From Leguminivora glycinivorella (lineage: Eukaryota; Arthropoda; Insecta; Lepidoptera; Tortricidae): a stretch of 64,000 nt of DNA. The notes under the pieces are model-generated. The model was not told the DNA's origin. It was given only the letters and a program-made list of their open reading frames with translations, and searched no databases. How positions within the stretch are numbered: position 1 is the first letter of the stretch; the number at the start of each line of letters is the position of its first letter. This document shows positions 33,360-44,731 of this stretch, piece by piece. A program made the translations under genes and the position numbers. The DNA is taken from NCBI RefSeq assembly GCF_023078275.1, contig NC_062977.1, positions 11,181,118 through 11,245,117 on the forward strand, read 5' to 3'.

Positions 33360-34010
33360 TTAAAAATACCAAAGTCACTAAAAGTATGCCGTTCTGATTT
33401 GAGGATTGAGGAACTCCTCTCTCAGCTCACCATCAGCAGTTCCTCCGCACCAAATGTTGCTGTTCTGAACGTAAATGCATGATATTATTATAAAAATATC
33501 AAAGTCATTATAAGTGTGCCGTTCAGATTGGAGGAGTTCCGTTCTGGTGATCATCAGCAGTTCCACTGCACCAAATGTCACTATTCTGAACGTAAATGCA
33601 TGTTGTTCTTATAAATACACCAAAGTCACTATAAGTGTGTCGTTCAGATTTCAGGAGTTTCATTTTGATCATCATCAGTAGTTCCACTGCACCAAATGTC
33701 GTTGTTCTGCACGTAAATATATTATGTTCTTATAAAAATACCAAAGTTATTATAAGTCTGCCGTTCAGATTTGAGGAGTTACGTTCTGATGATCATCAGC
33801 AGTTTCAAGGCACAAAATGTCATTATTCTGAACGTAAATACATGATGTTCTTATAAAAATACCCAAGTCCGTATAAGTCAGCCGTTCAGTTTTGAGGAGT
33901 AACGTTCTGATGATAACAGCAGTTCCACTGCACCAAATGTCACTGTTCTGAACTTAAATGCATGCTGTTCTTATAAAAACACAAAAATCACTATATCTAT
34001 CCAGGATCCC
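33360..34010 (-). repeat. Inner tandem array, right arm (about 5 units)
   Basis: The same unit inverted, with TGCCGTTCAGATTTGAGGAG recurring at about 33388, 33518, 33637, 33760 and 33880, spaced about 120-130 bp, plus a partial unit. One unit more than the left arm. Confidence 0.85.
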
Positions 34011-34723
34011 ATCATCAGAACTAGGTTTTGGGCTAACCTGCCACGATTTAATTGTAAATGCCATAACTGTTACAATTAAATACACAAAAAAACATTATTA
34101 TGTTAAAAAATCGTTATTTTTGTATGAAAAGGTGCCACGATTTTTTCAGAAATGATTAACACGTCTCTACATTACACGGAAATGATATACGATTTGCCCT
34201 AGTCGCTAAGAGTCAGAAGAAGTATTGCATAGATTTCATCGAGGGAACCGGCCCCTTTCCCTTCTCTTTGTGGGGAGTAGTCACGTGCGATTTCATGACT
34301 ATTGGGCTAAATCGGATCAGTTTGACCCAATGAACAATTTTACCAAGCAGCATCGCCACAGGCAAAAGTGCAAAGTCGCTGGCCTTACTTATCCTACTGG
34401 TCACCAAACACAAATATGGCAAAGGGAAAATGAGCATACTTTGAAAATTATAAGTTCTAGCTATATACTTCCAAAGGCAGTATTGTAGAGAATTTTATAG
34501 AGAATATACTTCTCTTTGACGTTATTATTGTAGCTTTTACGGTTTTCATGGAAATATAGAAAAACTGAAAACAGGGATACAAAAGTGGGGGGAAAGAGGG
34601 GAAACATTGACACCTCGGTGTGTTTCTACTTCTATTTTTTCTTATAACCCTATAAGCTATATACATGCCAAGTTTCATGCTTTCTGCCAGACGGGACTAT
34701 AGATCTGGTTAAGAACTCGTACT

Positions 34724-35107
34724 ACGTAGGGAACAAATCAAATTATTTTATTAGATATTTTAAGATTTGTTTTTTTAGTAGTAACACTACTATGTATAAA
34801 TTATAAACTGAAATAGATAGTACCGTCCACTGAAGAAAAAGCTATCAAGCCCACTGGTGGCGAAGCCGGGAATCGAACCCGGGTCTCCAGCTATCGCGGC
34901 TGACGTGCTCAAACCACTACACCACCCCGACCGCCGAGGTACCCGTCGAAATTTCTCTAGTGTATGTTATCTCTGAAGGCTAGGCGCCTTTGACCAACTC
35001 TAAGGGCGAGCAATGTGTGCTTGCACTTCCTATATGAATCCTTTTGCAGGATTACGAAAACAAATCAAAAAATTATTTAATAAAATAATTTGATTTGTTC
35101 CCTACGT
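34724..35107 (-). mobile_element. SINE-like element with 30-bp inverted ends and a tRNA-like core
   Basis: ACGTAGGGAACAAATCAAAT and the next 10 bp at 34724-34753 reappear inverted at 35078-35107. Inside, at about 34860-34942 on the minus strand, is a tRNA-like sequence with GGTGTAGTGGTTTGAGC (A box) and GGGTTCGATTCCC (B box). A true tRNA gene is less likely because the acceptor stem does not pair well by eye. Confidence 0.65.
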
Positions 35108-36810
35108 CGATAGATGGCAGCACCATCTCTCTCGCTATGTCGTAATCCTCGTCGCTATATCGTAGTCGTATTTTAACTCTTAGATGCCTATTTGTCCCAA
35201 AGGGAGCTTATTCCAATGTTTTTCGACGGAATTAATGATTTGAATTTCTAATCATCTAGTTAGTTATATCAAGCCTATTTAAATGGGATCATGCATGCGA
35301 TAACATCCAATTCAATTATTTGTAACGTATTTACCCGAGTATTACCCTCTTTATTTATTTTACCTATCAGAATCCTTCATTTCAAAAGTTTGCCCGACTC
35401 AAGAAACTCACTAACTACTTACAGTTCGTCGGACAATTCCATTCGTTTTATTCCGGCCCGGCTGACAGTTAGTGGGCCCCTTATGAAGAAAATTACAAAG
35501 GTAATTCCCTATTATCAACTGCGTAAATAATGCATTACAATTAGTCATTTTTATCCACTTATCGATCAAACAAATCCAAACAAGTAGATATGTAGGTCCA
35601 CGGAATGTTTCGTTTTAATTGGAGAACTGTCCAAGTTGATAAAAAATCGATTTGAGTAATGAATGCTGGAAATCTTCTTCATTTCGAATTTTTAACATGA
35701 CCTTAAACTTAAGACGATACGGTAGGGGTCAATTCTCCATACAGACGCTCTCGACTATTTCCTCCTAATAATTTTTTCAACACAGATTGTTATTATTTTT
35801 ATCTGTTTCGGACCGTTTTGATTTTTTGATATTCTGCTTTTTAAAGATTCTAGAGCCAATCAAACATTTCGAAAAAACGACCTTTTTCATTGTGGCGCAA
35901 AAAAAGGTGTGATACTCAAGATTGGTACCAATTAACCAAAAAAGCTAAACAGTCCGACATAGATTATTTCATTGTTATTCAGATTCTCAAATTTCGTTCC
36001 GATTGATTAAGTTTTGAAGGAGGAAAGAGTCGAGAGCGGAACCTCGATTTTAAAGATTTTTTTGAAACATCTTTTGACTGAGTTGTTCTTAATGGACAAT
36101 TTTTTTTCGATAAACCTAGTTAATAACACTTGTATATTTAACTAAAACTCCCAAGTTGAAAGGGGGGCTCCTTTCTATTTTAGCATTTTCGCTACCGTAT
36201 CCTCTTAAATGACATACCTACATAAGTACCTATAATTGAAACGGCGGCTATTGCAACATTGGCGACATTTCATAAAATTTTACCGCATAGGTATTTTCCT
36301 TTCGCAAATTTGAGTGACATGCATTAAAAACTATAAAGGTCTCTATTTCTAGCTTCGGCAGATTCCAATTTGACTAGCATTTATTTTATTTATTTGTATA
36401 GGTACCTGTATAATCTTCAGTAAGTATTGTATAAGTACAATACATGTAATGTGTTTGTCATTTGGAAAATATTTACCTGACCTACTGCATGTGTGTTATG
36501 GATTATGAAAATGTACAAAATTACGTGTAAAATGTTATTGAATTCAATACAATCTTATCACTTCCTTGCGATTTTTTGCGCTTCGGCAAGCCTAGTGGAC
36601 TTAGCCTTAACTCATCATTGATCTATATACCGCAGTGACCGTGTTTAAGATATTATTTATTTAAATTTAGCTACGAAACCATTGATTAGTTTTATCAATG
36701 TGATATAAAAGTAGGACAACAATAAAAAATATAAACCCCTTTACACACACAGTCACACACACGATAATGCCTATATTAAAAACTATCATAGTTAGGTATG
36801 ATGCTCTTAC
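35108..36810. other. Part of Mab-21 intron 1, nothing recognised
   Basis: AT-rich intron sequence. No coding frame or repeat boundary could be supported. Confidence 0.6.
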
Positions 36811-37148
36811 CTTTCAAAGTTTTCGAAAAATTGCACTGATAACAGAATATTGTTGAGCAAAAAGGTTTCCGAGTCGTTTTGTAGCTGGTAGCGCATGTGG
36901 TCCAGCGCCTCGTCGTCGTAGGAGCGGACGTGCGCGGGCGCCGGCCCGGCCGCGTGGCTCGCCGACGCCCGCGGCGCGCTCGCCAGCTGCATCGTCGTCG
37001 GTATTGGCCCCTCCTTCGTTGCGAATCTCCTATTCCCTGGGTTCGCGTTTTTCTGCCTTCTCTCCTCCCGTCTCTGTTCCCGCCATTTTTCCCTCTCGAA
37101 GAACTTATCCGGCTCCTTCTGAGATTTCTTAGACTTAGAATTCCCCAT
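36811..37148 (-). CDS. Mab-21 family gene, exon 1 (N-terminus)
   Basis: ATG at 37148 sits in a favourable context (CAAAATGG). Residues 1-112 begin MGNSKSKKSQ, fitting an N-myristoylation signal (Gly2, Ser6, basic residues following), so membrane attachment is possible. A highly charged helix (FFEREKWREQRREERRQK), an Ala/Pro-rich linker, and DDEALDHMRYQLQNDSETFL follow. The donor GAAAG/GTAAGA leaves two bases of Arg 113, completed by exon 2 across a 6.4 kb intron. Its exon is GC-rich in the middle. Confidence 0.85.
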
Positions 37149-37784
37149 TTTGAAACACTAAAAATTTTCTTTTCAATTACGAGGTTATTAACACTGTTTG
37201 TAAACACATCGTAACTGTCCTTTAAATATGAAAATGACCGTTAGTAGTCGGCGAAAGAGTCTGGCAACGTCTGATCCTTTTAGAATGTAACTACGTACTG
37301 GAAAAATGATTATTCATGCATTTATAATACTAATTGTTGTTATCTAAGCGATAAACAGCTCCATCAATCGTGAAGTTTTGCTATCATTGGTAGAATATAA
37401 TATGGGCACTGATTTATATAATTAAGCTTAATACTCGTATATTGCGGCACGCGGGGAACGTAGTACAGCGTCGTGTCAGCCTCGTGGACTCTTCGACACT
37501 GCTCTCCTCCCGAACAAACACAATTAGCCCGATTTAATACGTAACCATTCGATTATAAACCGTGAAATTATGATTTGAAAAACTTGACTTATGAAGTAGA
37601 ATAGTGGCATTCCTTACTCCTCGTTGTTATGTAAACTGAACATAACCGTACGCAAATTCACGAGGTATGAAAACAGTGCAATTTTCGGCCCTTTATGAAA
37701 AGCATCGGTATAGGAACTCTTTCGAGCAGTATATATAAATGTAGTAAGTATTGCAAGCGGAAACAAGGAAAACCAAGATAGTGG
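37149..37784. promoter_or_regulatory. Upstream region of the Mab-21 gene
   Basis: This would hold the promoter and 5' untranslated region. A GC-richer stretch at about 37440-37510 could mark a transcription start, but no TATA box or initiator was convincing. No other feature was found. Confidence 0.3.
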
Positions 37785-38165
37785 TTTATCAAACTTGCAT
37801 CTTAAGCATACTCTTGTACGGGGCTGAGACTTGGACATCGTACGCCAAGCACGAACGTCGACTCAACGCTTTCCACATGCGCTGCATCCGGAACATTTGA
37901 GAGATAAACTGGAAAGATAGGGTCACGAACGAGAGGGTTCTGGAGATTGCTCAGCTGCCCAGCCTCTTTGCGCTGCTGCTGCAGACGCTTACGCTGGCTG
38001 GAGCATGTGTATCGAATGCAACCTGCTCGTTTGCCACGGTGTGTTTTGCTTGGCGCTATAGCCAACGCCAGGAGAAGCATTGGTCACCCTATGTTACTGC
38101 ATAAGGACTGCGTCAACGAGACATGCGCGCCTTCAACATTCCAGTGCATAAACGGGAGGAACTTG
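37785..38165 (+). pseudogene. LINE reverse-transcriptase C-terminal fragment
   Basis: Translation in broken frames gives SILLYGAETWTS-like sequence, YAKHERRLNAFHMRCIRN, WKDRVTNERVLEIAQLPSLF, and a final RWLEHVYRMQPARLP. This is the conserved region after the reverse transcriptase of a widespread insect LINE family. Stops and frameshifts make it a relic. Confidence 0.75.
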
Positions 38166-38174
38166 CTGAGGACA

Positions 38175-38457
38175 GGGAAAAAAACCGGCCAAGAGCGTGT
38201 CGGGCCACGCTCAGTGTAGGGTTCCGTAGTTTTCCGTATTTTTCTCAAAAACTACTGAAACTGAACCTATCAAGTTCAAAACAATTTTCCTAGAAAGTCT
38301 TTTTAAAGTTCTACTTTTGTGATTTTTTTCATATTTTTTAAACATATGGTTCATAAGTTAGAGGGGGGGGGGGGGACACTTTCTTTTAGGAGCGATTATT
38401 TCCGAAAATATTAATATTATCAAAAAACGATTTTAGTAGACCCTTATTCATTTTAAA
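38175..38457 (+). repeat. GGGTTCCGTAG repeat family, GGCCAAG end
   Basis: It begins AAAAACCGGCCAAGAGCG, followed by CAGTGTAGGGTTCCGTAG, which matches the inverse of the right end of the copy at 58971-59590. It is cut at 38457 by the 925-bp element and resumes at 39383-39409. Confidence 0.7.
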
Positions 38458-39382
38458 GGGTGAATTTCAACATACTCGAAATTTGCCTAATTTTGGTGGA
38501 TTTTTTTAGTTTTGTAATTATTGTTGAAATTATGTACTGATGTTACATAACTAATTATTACCAATGTTATGTATCAATGACCTTTCATTATAATAAGTAG
38601 TTTTACAGAAATTACGATTTCAATGACATGGTCGCCACCAAAATTGGTCTACCCACAAAAATAAAAAATAAAATCAAAAATAAAGCCTTTTATTCATTTT
38701 TCTATTATTTTCTACTTGAAATAATAAACTTTTAACATGTAATAAATACTTTTCAAATAGAAACAAAAACGTTACTGCCCTCAATTTAATCACCACCAAA
38801 ATTTATGCAATTTTGGTGGAAAAAGTATTACGACCCACCAAAATTTGATATTTTTGTGTGGGGCGGACCAATCCAGCAAGGTATGACACTTGTGTCATGT
38901 CTAAATGCAGGAACGAACCTGAATGGTCATGTTAGAACACGTTTGTTCGTCTTGCTGCGTCTCGTTTAACCATAAAAATGATTTCAATACTTACCACCAA
39001 AATTGGTTCTTTCCCCCGGACAACTTTTGGTGCTCAGTTATAAGTGTCAAATTGTATAATAATATTGACTTATGTCATCTTAAAATATACTTAATGTAAT
39101 AAAGAATGAAGTTATGGCAAGTTTTATTTATAGCTGCGGATTTACTGGACTTACCATAGCAATAATCCGCTAAAAACAGGCTCTGGACGCTACACCAAAA
39201 TTAGAATTTCGATGGAAAATTATTTTTAAATAAATATACATAACACTTGTAACAATTTGCAATGTTGCCGAAGGTAGTATTTTAGGATTGGTTTTCATAA
39301 AAAAAATAAAAACCCGGAAACAATTAGCCCACACAATGAATTTCAGCTCCGCCACAAAAAAATCACGCTGAGAAATTCACCC
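38458..39382. mobile_element. 925-bp non-autonomous element with GGGTGAATTTC termini
   Basis: Perfect 11-bp inverted ends GGGTGAATTTC...GAAATTCACCC lie between TAAA repeats at 38454-38457 and 39383-39386. A related sequence at 41561-41650 shows the same flanks joined with a single TAAA and no insert. The interior has no coding frame but six copies of CCACCAAAATT (either strand). Confidence 0.9.
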
Positions 39383-39409
39383 TAAAATACCTATCCATTA
39401 TCCAACAAT

Positions 39410-41555
39410 AAGGTCAGTGCGGGCAAGACCGGCATAGTTTATTTGAAATAAAGTTTGAGTGGATAAAACTCTATAATTAATTTAGTCTGGCGTAATGCGC
39501 TTGATCCTATGGGATAGCAAATATTATATTTTACAAAGCATATATAATATTTTGGCGAAATAAGGTAATTTTAAGTGATAAAAATCACATTTTTTAAGGC
39601 TCGGCGGGTTGACCTTCGCCCCGCGGAGAGCTCGGAAAGACCGTCTAGTGCTTGTTGTCGCGTAATTTCATATGAGACTAGGTTCCAAAACCATGATCAT
39701 TGTTATTTTACATATTAACAGGGCATAATGTGCTAGATAATTAATAAAATAACATTGAAATTTTAAACATCTAAGCATTTTTCCATTTATAAGGCAAGAC
39801 CGGCATATGCCCCGTAGATGGGGTTCATAACCTTTTATTTTCAGGTCCAATTTAGTCACGATATGCAGGCTCATATAAATCCAACTACTTATTTGTTTTT
39901 GAAACTTTGTTATTAAGTAAAGGCAATAGGATATTAGGTACGTGAATTAGTTTGGTAACATTTCTAAGCAATGTCTGGGTTTTGCTATAGTCACTATCAG
40001 AGTTGGGCAAAAAGTAATCGACTAACGATTAACGATTAAAATAAGACGATTAATTCGTTTAAATCGATTGAAAAGGACGATTAATAAATTGTAATCGAAA
40101 TTCATCGATTAACGTTAATCGCGAATAAATTAATCGTCGACTAATTTTGACGCCTTTTTTTAACACTTTCGAAACCGGGCTCTACGCGGCGCTACGACAT
40201 TTTCGCTACATACGGGTTTCCCCATGTAATCGGCTACGCTTCTACGAGCGGTGTGCCCGACAGTCGGGTTCTTGGTAGCGAAAGTGTTAAACGATTAATT
40301 AGTCGGATAAAAGTTAATCTATTAATACCTAACTCTGATCCAGGCATGGCCTTAATATTTCATATACGGGGTGTGAATCTAATACAGGCGATTAAACTCT
40401 TATGTTGACCGTTTCAACCGTTTCAAGTAGCTACGGGGCCTACGGGTACCCGACCGAAAGTTGAGCTGAACGGTTATTAAGAGGTGTCGTGCTTAGACGG
40501 CGGCGACCACGCGGTAGCGATACATCTCGAGGTCTCTTCTCACTCTTACTACCAAGAATTTCAATAACGATAGTGCTACCTCTGTCACTCTTTACTGTAT
40601 GCGCGAAGTGCATACACGAGTTTTGCTACTATCATTAATGACCAATTGGAAATCTGACATTGCTGACTGTTCATACGGTCCCTGTTGGGTAATGCTGATT
40701 ATAAAAATAATGACCAACTTGAAACCCTACTCTTTTTTGAAATATTTGTCGCCGCATTTTGCACAATCTACATATACTTAAACAAAAATAATAAAAAACG
40801 AGTAGAACTTTTATGATAATTCTACCAACTTAAATATGATGATGAATAATGCAGTGAGGCTTACTACTGTTCACCTCTTATCATTCTTCACAACCATGTC
40901 ACATATATATATTTTATTTTTACTTAATACTTTCGAATGATCTAAGTAACACCATACGAATCATTACCAAAACTGTATTTCGAAGTTAAATCAAAAACGG
41001 CACAACTACCATAAGCCAAAAACGTCCTTATATATATTGATATCGTTTACACTCGACTTATTTCCAATAAAGCCTAAAAAATGTTGGCAACTCCTTGTTT
41101 ATCATATGCCGGTCTTGCCTTTCTCTTTTATGCCGGACTTTCTGAGTAGGCACAATTTCTAAGTTACATATTTCAGAACATAAAACTAGAAATTGAGCGC
41201 GTTTTGAGTAAATTAATAGTACTAGTCAGAAAGAACGGTTATTAAATTACTACGTTACATATACAATATACAAATATTCCGACTGCTTCTATTTTATTTT
41301 AATTTTTTGCGGAACCATGTTCAACTCGATGTTCGAGTTCGAAACACAAATCAAGATTATTGTTAACTAGTGTTCGTCCTAGGGATATGTACTGAAGACC
41401 AATGGCTTGAGGATGAAAAACTGCTATATCTTCGGAGGTGTGAGAGGCGTAGATATATAAACACAAAAGTTATAGTCAATAGACAGTCTTTCCGGGTAGA
41501 CGGTCTTCCCCACACTGACCTTATATCAGTATCACACATTGGGGTTGGAATGAAA
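39410..41555. other. Intergenic block between two copies of an 87-bp sequence
   Basis: It holds the MITE at 39996-40339 and several GGCAAGACCGGCATA motifs (39420, 39792; inverted at 41107). An unrecognised element may lie here. No gene was found. Confidence 0.45.
39996..40339. mobile_element. MITE rich in CGATTAA motifs with a nested inverted-repeat core
   Basis: The termini ATCAGAGTT...AACTCTGAT enclose subterminal clusters of ATCGATTAA/GATTAACG. The core (about 40158-40292) is bounded by its own inverted pair TTAACACTTTCG...CGAAAGTGTTAA and is probably a second element. Confidence 0.7.
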
Positions 41556-41868
41556 AAAATATTTCCGAAAATATTAATATTATTAAAAAACGATTTTAGT
41601 AGACCCTTATTCATTTTAAAATACCTATCCATTATCCAACAATATATCACACAATGAAAAAAAAAAATCAGTCCCCACTTTACATGACATTTTAACAATA
41701 CATTTTTTTTTTCAGTTTTTATTGTCGGCGTGATTGATATACATATTGGTACCAAATTTCAGCTTTCTAGTGCTAACGGTCACTGAGATTATCCGCGGAC
41801 GGACGGACAGACAAACAGACAGATATGGCGAAACTATAAGGGTTCCTAGTTGACTACGGAACCCTAAA
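41556..41868 (+). repeat. GGGTTCCGTAG-related repeat, containing the unoccupied target site
   Basis: 41561-41650 repeats the flanks of the 925-bp element with the insert absent. The rest runs through GGTACCAAATTTCAGCTTTC and a (GGAC)n-like stretch to GACTACGGAACCCTAAAAA, the other end of the family. The same GGTACCAAATTTCAGCTTTC occurs at 1420-1440. Confidence 0.75.
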
Positions 41869-42665
41869 AATGGCGCAATCTGGTGTTTGACGGGCGTAAA
41901 ATCCACGATGAGGCGTGGTTTAAGACACTCGCAATCAAGCGACCCAAGCGTCACCAGCCCGGCACCTGTTCGCCATGGGCACATTACACTTGCATGGCTT
42001 GTGGTCGCGTTTGCCGCTCCCGTATTGCCTTACACAGCCATTAAAAACGCTGCCGCTTTACTACTTGACAAGACACTGTTTTAATAGTCTGTAATAGACT
42101 TAAAGGCCCATGATGATTGAAAGCGGAAAAGACGAAGTTCGAAACGAGGCGAAATTAAAAAAGAACCCACGGGAGTGTTTGAAGCTCAATACCTAACTAG
42201 TGCGGTAATATAGCACCAAGTGTGCCTACTGTATGAATTTAAGTAATTCTTCGACGCCAGTAAAAATCCTTGTTAACTCAAAAAGCGGGTCCACAGTTAG
42301 TTTTTGTATCCTGTCTGGTATAATACCATTCTCTTCCCAACTTTTTCTATTATAGATAGCATAAAATTACGAAAAATAAGACATGACTCAAGGAGGAAAA
42401 CTCGCCTGGTTTGTTACGATACGATTTATTATTTAACATGTTCTTATTGAATAATTGCGTAACCTAACGGACTAGTTATTAATGCTTTAACAACTTATTA
42501 AGCCGGTACGGTACAACGGTATAGAAATGCCATACATACTCATATTAGTATTCGGTTTTTGCGGGGCCCACACCTCATAACAGTACAGGTGCAGCGATAC
42601 TGCGCCCCGACTCGGGTGAATTTATTAGAGTTGGCAAAGCCTGGCACTACTGGTATAATATTTGA
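41869..42665. other. Intergenic, nothing recognised
   Basis: No supported gene or repeat. Confidence 0.5.
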
Positions 42666-42929
42666 CGACCGGTCTGGCGCAGTCGGTAGTGACCCTGCCT
42701 GCTACGCTGCGGCCGCGGGTTCGAATCCCGGTAAGGGCATTTATTTGTGTGATGAGCACAGATATTTGTTCCTGAGTCATGGATGTTTTCTATGTATATA
42801 AGTATTTATATGTTATATATATCGTTTTCTGAGTACCCACAAGTCCCACAACACAAGCCTTCTTTGAGCTTACCGTGGGACTCAGTCAATCTGTGTAAGA
42901 ATGTCCTATAATATTATTTATTTATTTAT
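42666..42929 (+). repeat. tRNA-derived SINE, near full length
   Basis: The head CGACCGGTCTGGCGCAGTCG has an A box, with the B box GGGTTCGAATCCC. The body TTATTTGTGTGATGAGCACA and TCCTGAGTCATGGATG follows, then the tail CCCACAACACAAGCC, AATCTGTGTAAGAATGTCCT and (ATTT)n. It is the reference copy for this family in the window. Confidence 0.9.
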
Positions 42930-42959
42930 AACCACAATTTAGATAATTAATGACTTTGT

Positions 42960-43560
42960 TGAATTTTGAGAACCCAAAATAGTCGAAGGGGATAAATTTT
43001 ACATTAGAAAGAGACGTCACGTACGATTCGTCCCTGAATCGCTGTCAAACTTTGGTTTTGAAGGAAGTGTTCTGTGAGTTAATAGTATTTTATGCAGCAG
43101 GCGTTTAAAGGAGGTCAAAAAAGACGAGTGGCGTGGTTAACAATTTGAGGCGAAGCCGAAAATTGTTATTAAGACGCCACGAGTATTTTTTGACTCAGTT
43201 AAACACCGTTGCATACAATACTTTTTCTACGACCATGCACTTAGTTTTTAATAGTTTTCTTGAACAACTTTCGTGAAATTCACACTGTTTCCTGTATTTT
43301 GACGCGACGGCCTCCCCTCTGTTCCTGCACTCACCCTGTCGCTCGCACTCCCCCGCGCCGCCGCCAGCCCCCGGTGCCCCGCGCCCCCGCTATATCCCTT
43401 AAAGGCTACCTAACACTGCTTTAAGAGCTATATCGTATGCGTGGATGCGCGGGGCGCCGGGCGGGGGCGGGCATCTTTTATGTTGGATTTTAACGATCTA
43501 TGCACGACACTGTAAATGACGAATAACAACACGGGAGTAGAAAAAATATTTTAAAAGGCA
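42960..43560. repeat. Palindromic and GC-rich repeat region
   Basis: It contains an imperfect hairpin (GGCGTGGTTAACAATTTGAG, GGCGAAGCC loop, AAATTGTTATTAAGACGCC) at about 43128-43182. A GC-rich stretch at 43320-43475 has CCCCGCGCCCCCGC and an inverted GCGCGGGGCGCC. It resembles palindrome-bearing lepidopteran repeats; limits are uncertain. Confidence 0.4.
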
Positions 43561-44731
43561 AATATTGTGACCTGAATCATAACTCTTATCTGAACAAAAA
43601 AATACCAAGATCGAAATGATTATGGAATTGAATAAATCGTTTTGATATAAATTACAATATATTTATTTTGTACATACCTATTTGCATACACTCGGATTTC
43701 TCATAATAAGAAACGCTGCATTTAATCGTAGGTAAAAATAATGTCATTTACAATTAATTAAATATTTATCACATTTTAATTTATGATCTAAATGTAAATA
43801 TATGACTAACTTGATGTGTTATCCAGGAATCGGATATTCGCATACACACTACATTTGGTGGCTGTTATAGTTGAGTAGGTTGAACCAAGGATAAGTTTTA
43901 TGACTATACATTTTATCATTTTAATAAACAACGCATATTTTACTATTATAACTAAGGAATATCACGTCCTCATGTATGTTTATTTCTGAGCAGGGCTAGA
44001 CTATCAACTAGGTACGCTACGTATAAAAAAATAAATTTAAAATGTTCCCTATTTATCGCTTTATTGTTTTAACAGCTCCTTTATATGTTGTGGCTTTCCA
44101 TTACAAAACGGTCCGTATGCAATTTTTTCAAATGCAATAAAATCCATTTTATCTATAATTCCAACATACATTTATGTTACGATAGTTCTTATTGAGTTTA
44201 GAACCCTTCTATATGGAAAGCCATAATTACATTGGACAAATATCAAAATAATAGGTGAGTGGTGGAGCAAACTATTATCGAAAGTTTGTCGAAATTGCTA
44301 AATTACATAGACAAGCAGGCTTTAACTAGATAAATAAATAGACATGTCGTCGAATATCCTATCCCTCACAATAACATATTTATGTATAGTAAATGTATAA
44401 GTATATAAAATATAACAGTCACTTTATTCATTTAATTTAGTGTATATTCTGGTCAAAAGGTGCTTATTTCTACATTCTAGATGCTGATGAATTTATCAAT
44501 TACCTAATGAATTAAGCACCTTATGACACCATCATAAAATTAAAAACATTACTAAAATATATTTATTTTAAGTATAATATGGAACATTGTCTTCCTTTAG
44601 ACAGGCACATATTTTCTTTGTAAGGTTTTTTTAACGTTTTTCTCAATCATTCAGTTTATAGACTAGGTATTCTGAGAATTTAATACGGACATCAACGTCA
44701 CGGTGAAACCCAATTCGTGTAGTCGGTGTGA
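43561..44731. other. 3' flank of the membrane-protein gene, nothing recognised
   Basis: AT-rich. It would include the 3' untranslated region of the gene ending at 44732. No poly(A) signal was assigned. Confidence 0.5.

Larger units (their letters stand above)
32108..34701. mobile_element. Large fold-back transposon, about 2.6 kb, with tandem-repeat inner arms
   Basis: The ends TATAGTCCCGTCTGGCAGAA and their inverse frame the element. Outer arms of about 700-770 bp (32110-32850 and about 34010-34699) are inverted copies with scattered differences. The inner arms are arrays of 115-125 bp repeats facing each other across about 33340-33370. No protein is recognisable. The architecture is like Drosophila FB (fold-back) elements. 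TA at each edge may be the target duplication. Confidence 0.88.

Noticed and set aside
34860..34942. Possible tRNA gene
   Set aside because: A and B boxes are good, but acceptor pairing is poor by eye and it lies between inverted repeats, so a SINE head fits better. tRNAscan-SE would decide.
36776..37207. Arg-rich minus-strand frame of 143 codons overlapping Mab-21 exon 1
   Set aside because: It arises from the GC-rich part of exon 1 in another frame; only the MGNSKS frame joins exon 2 correctly.
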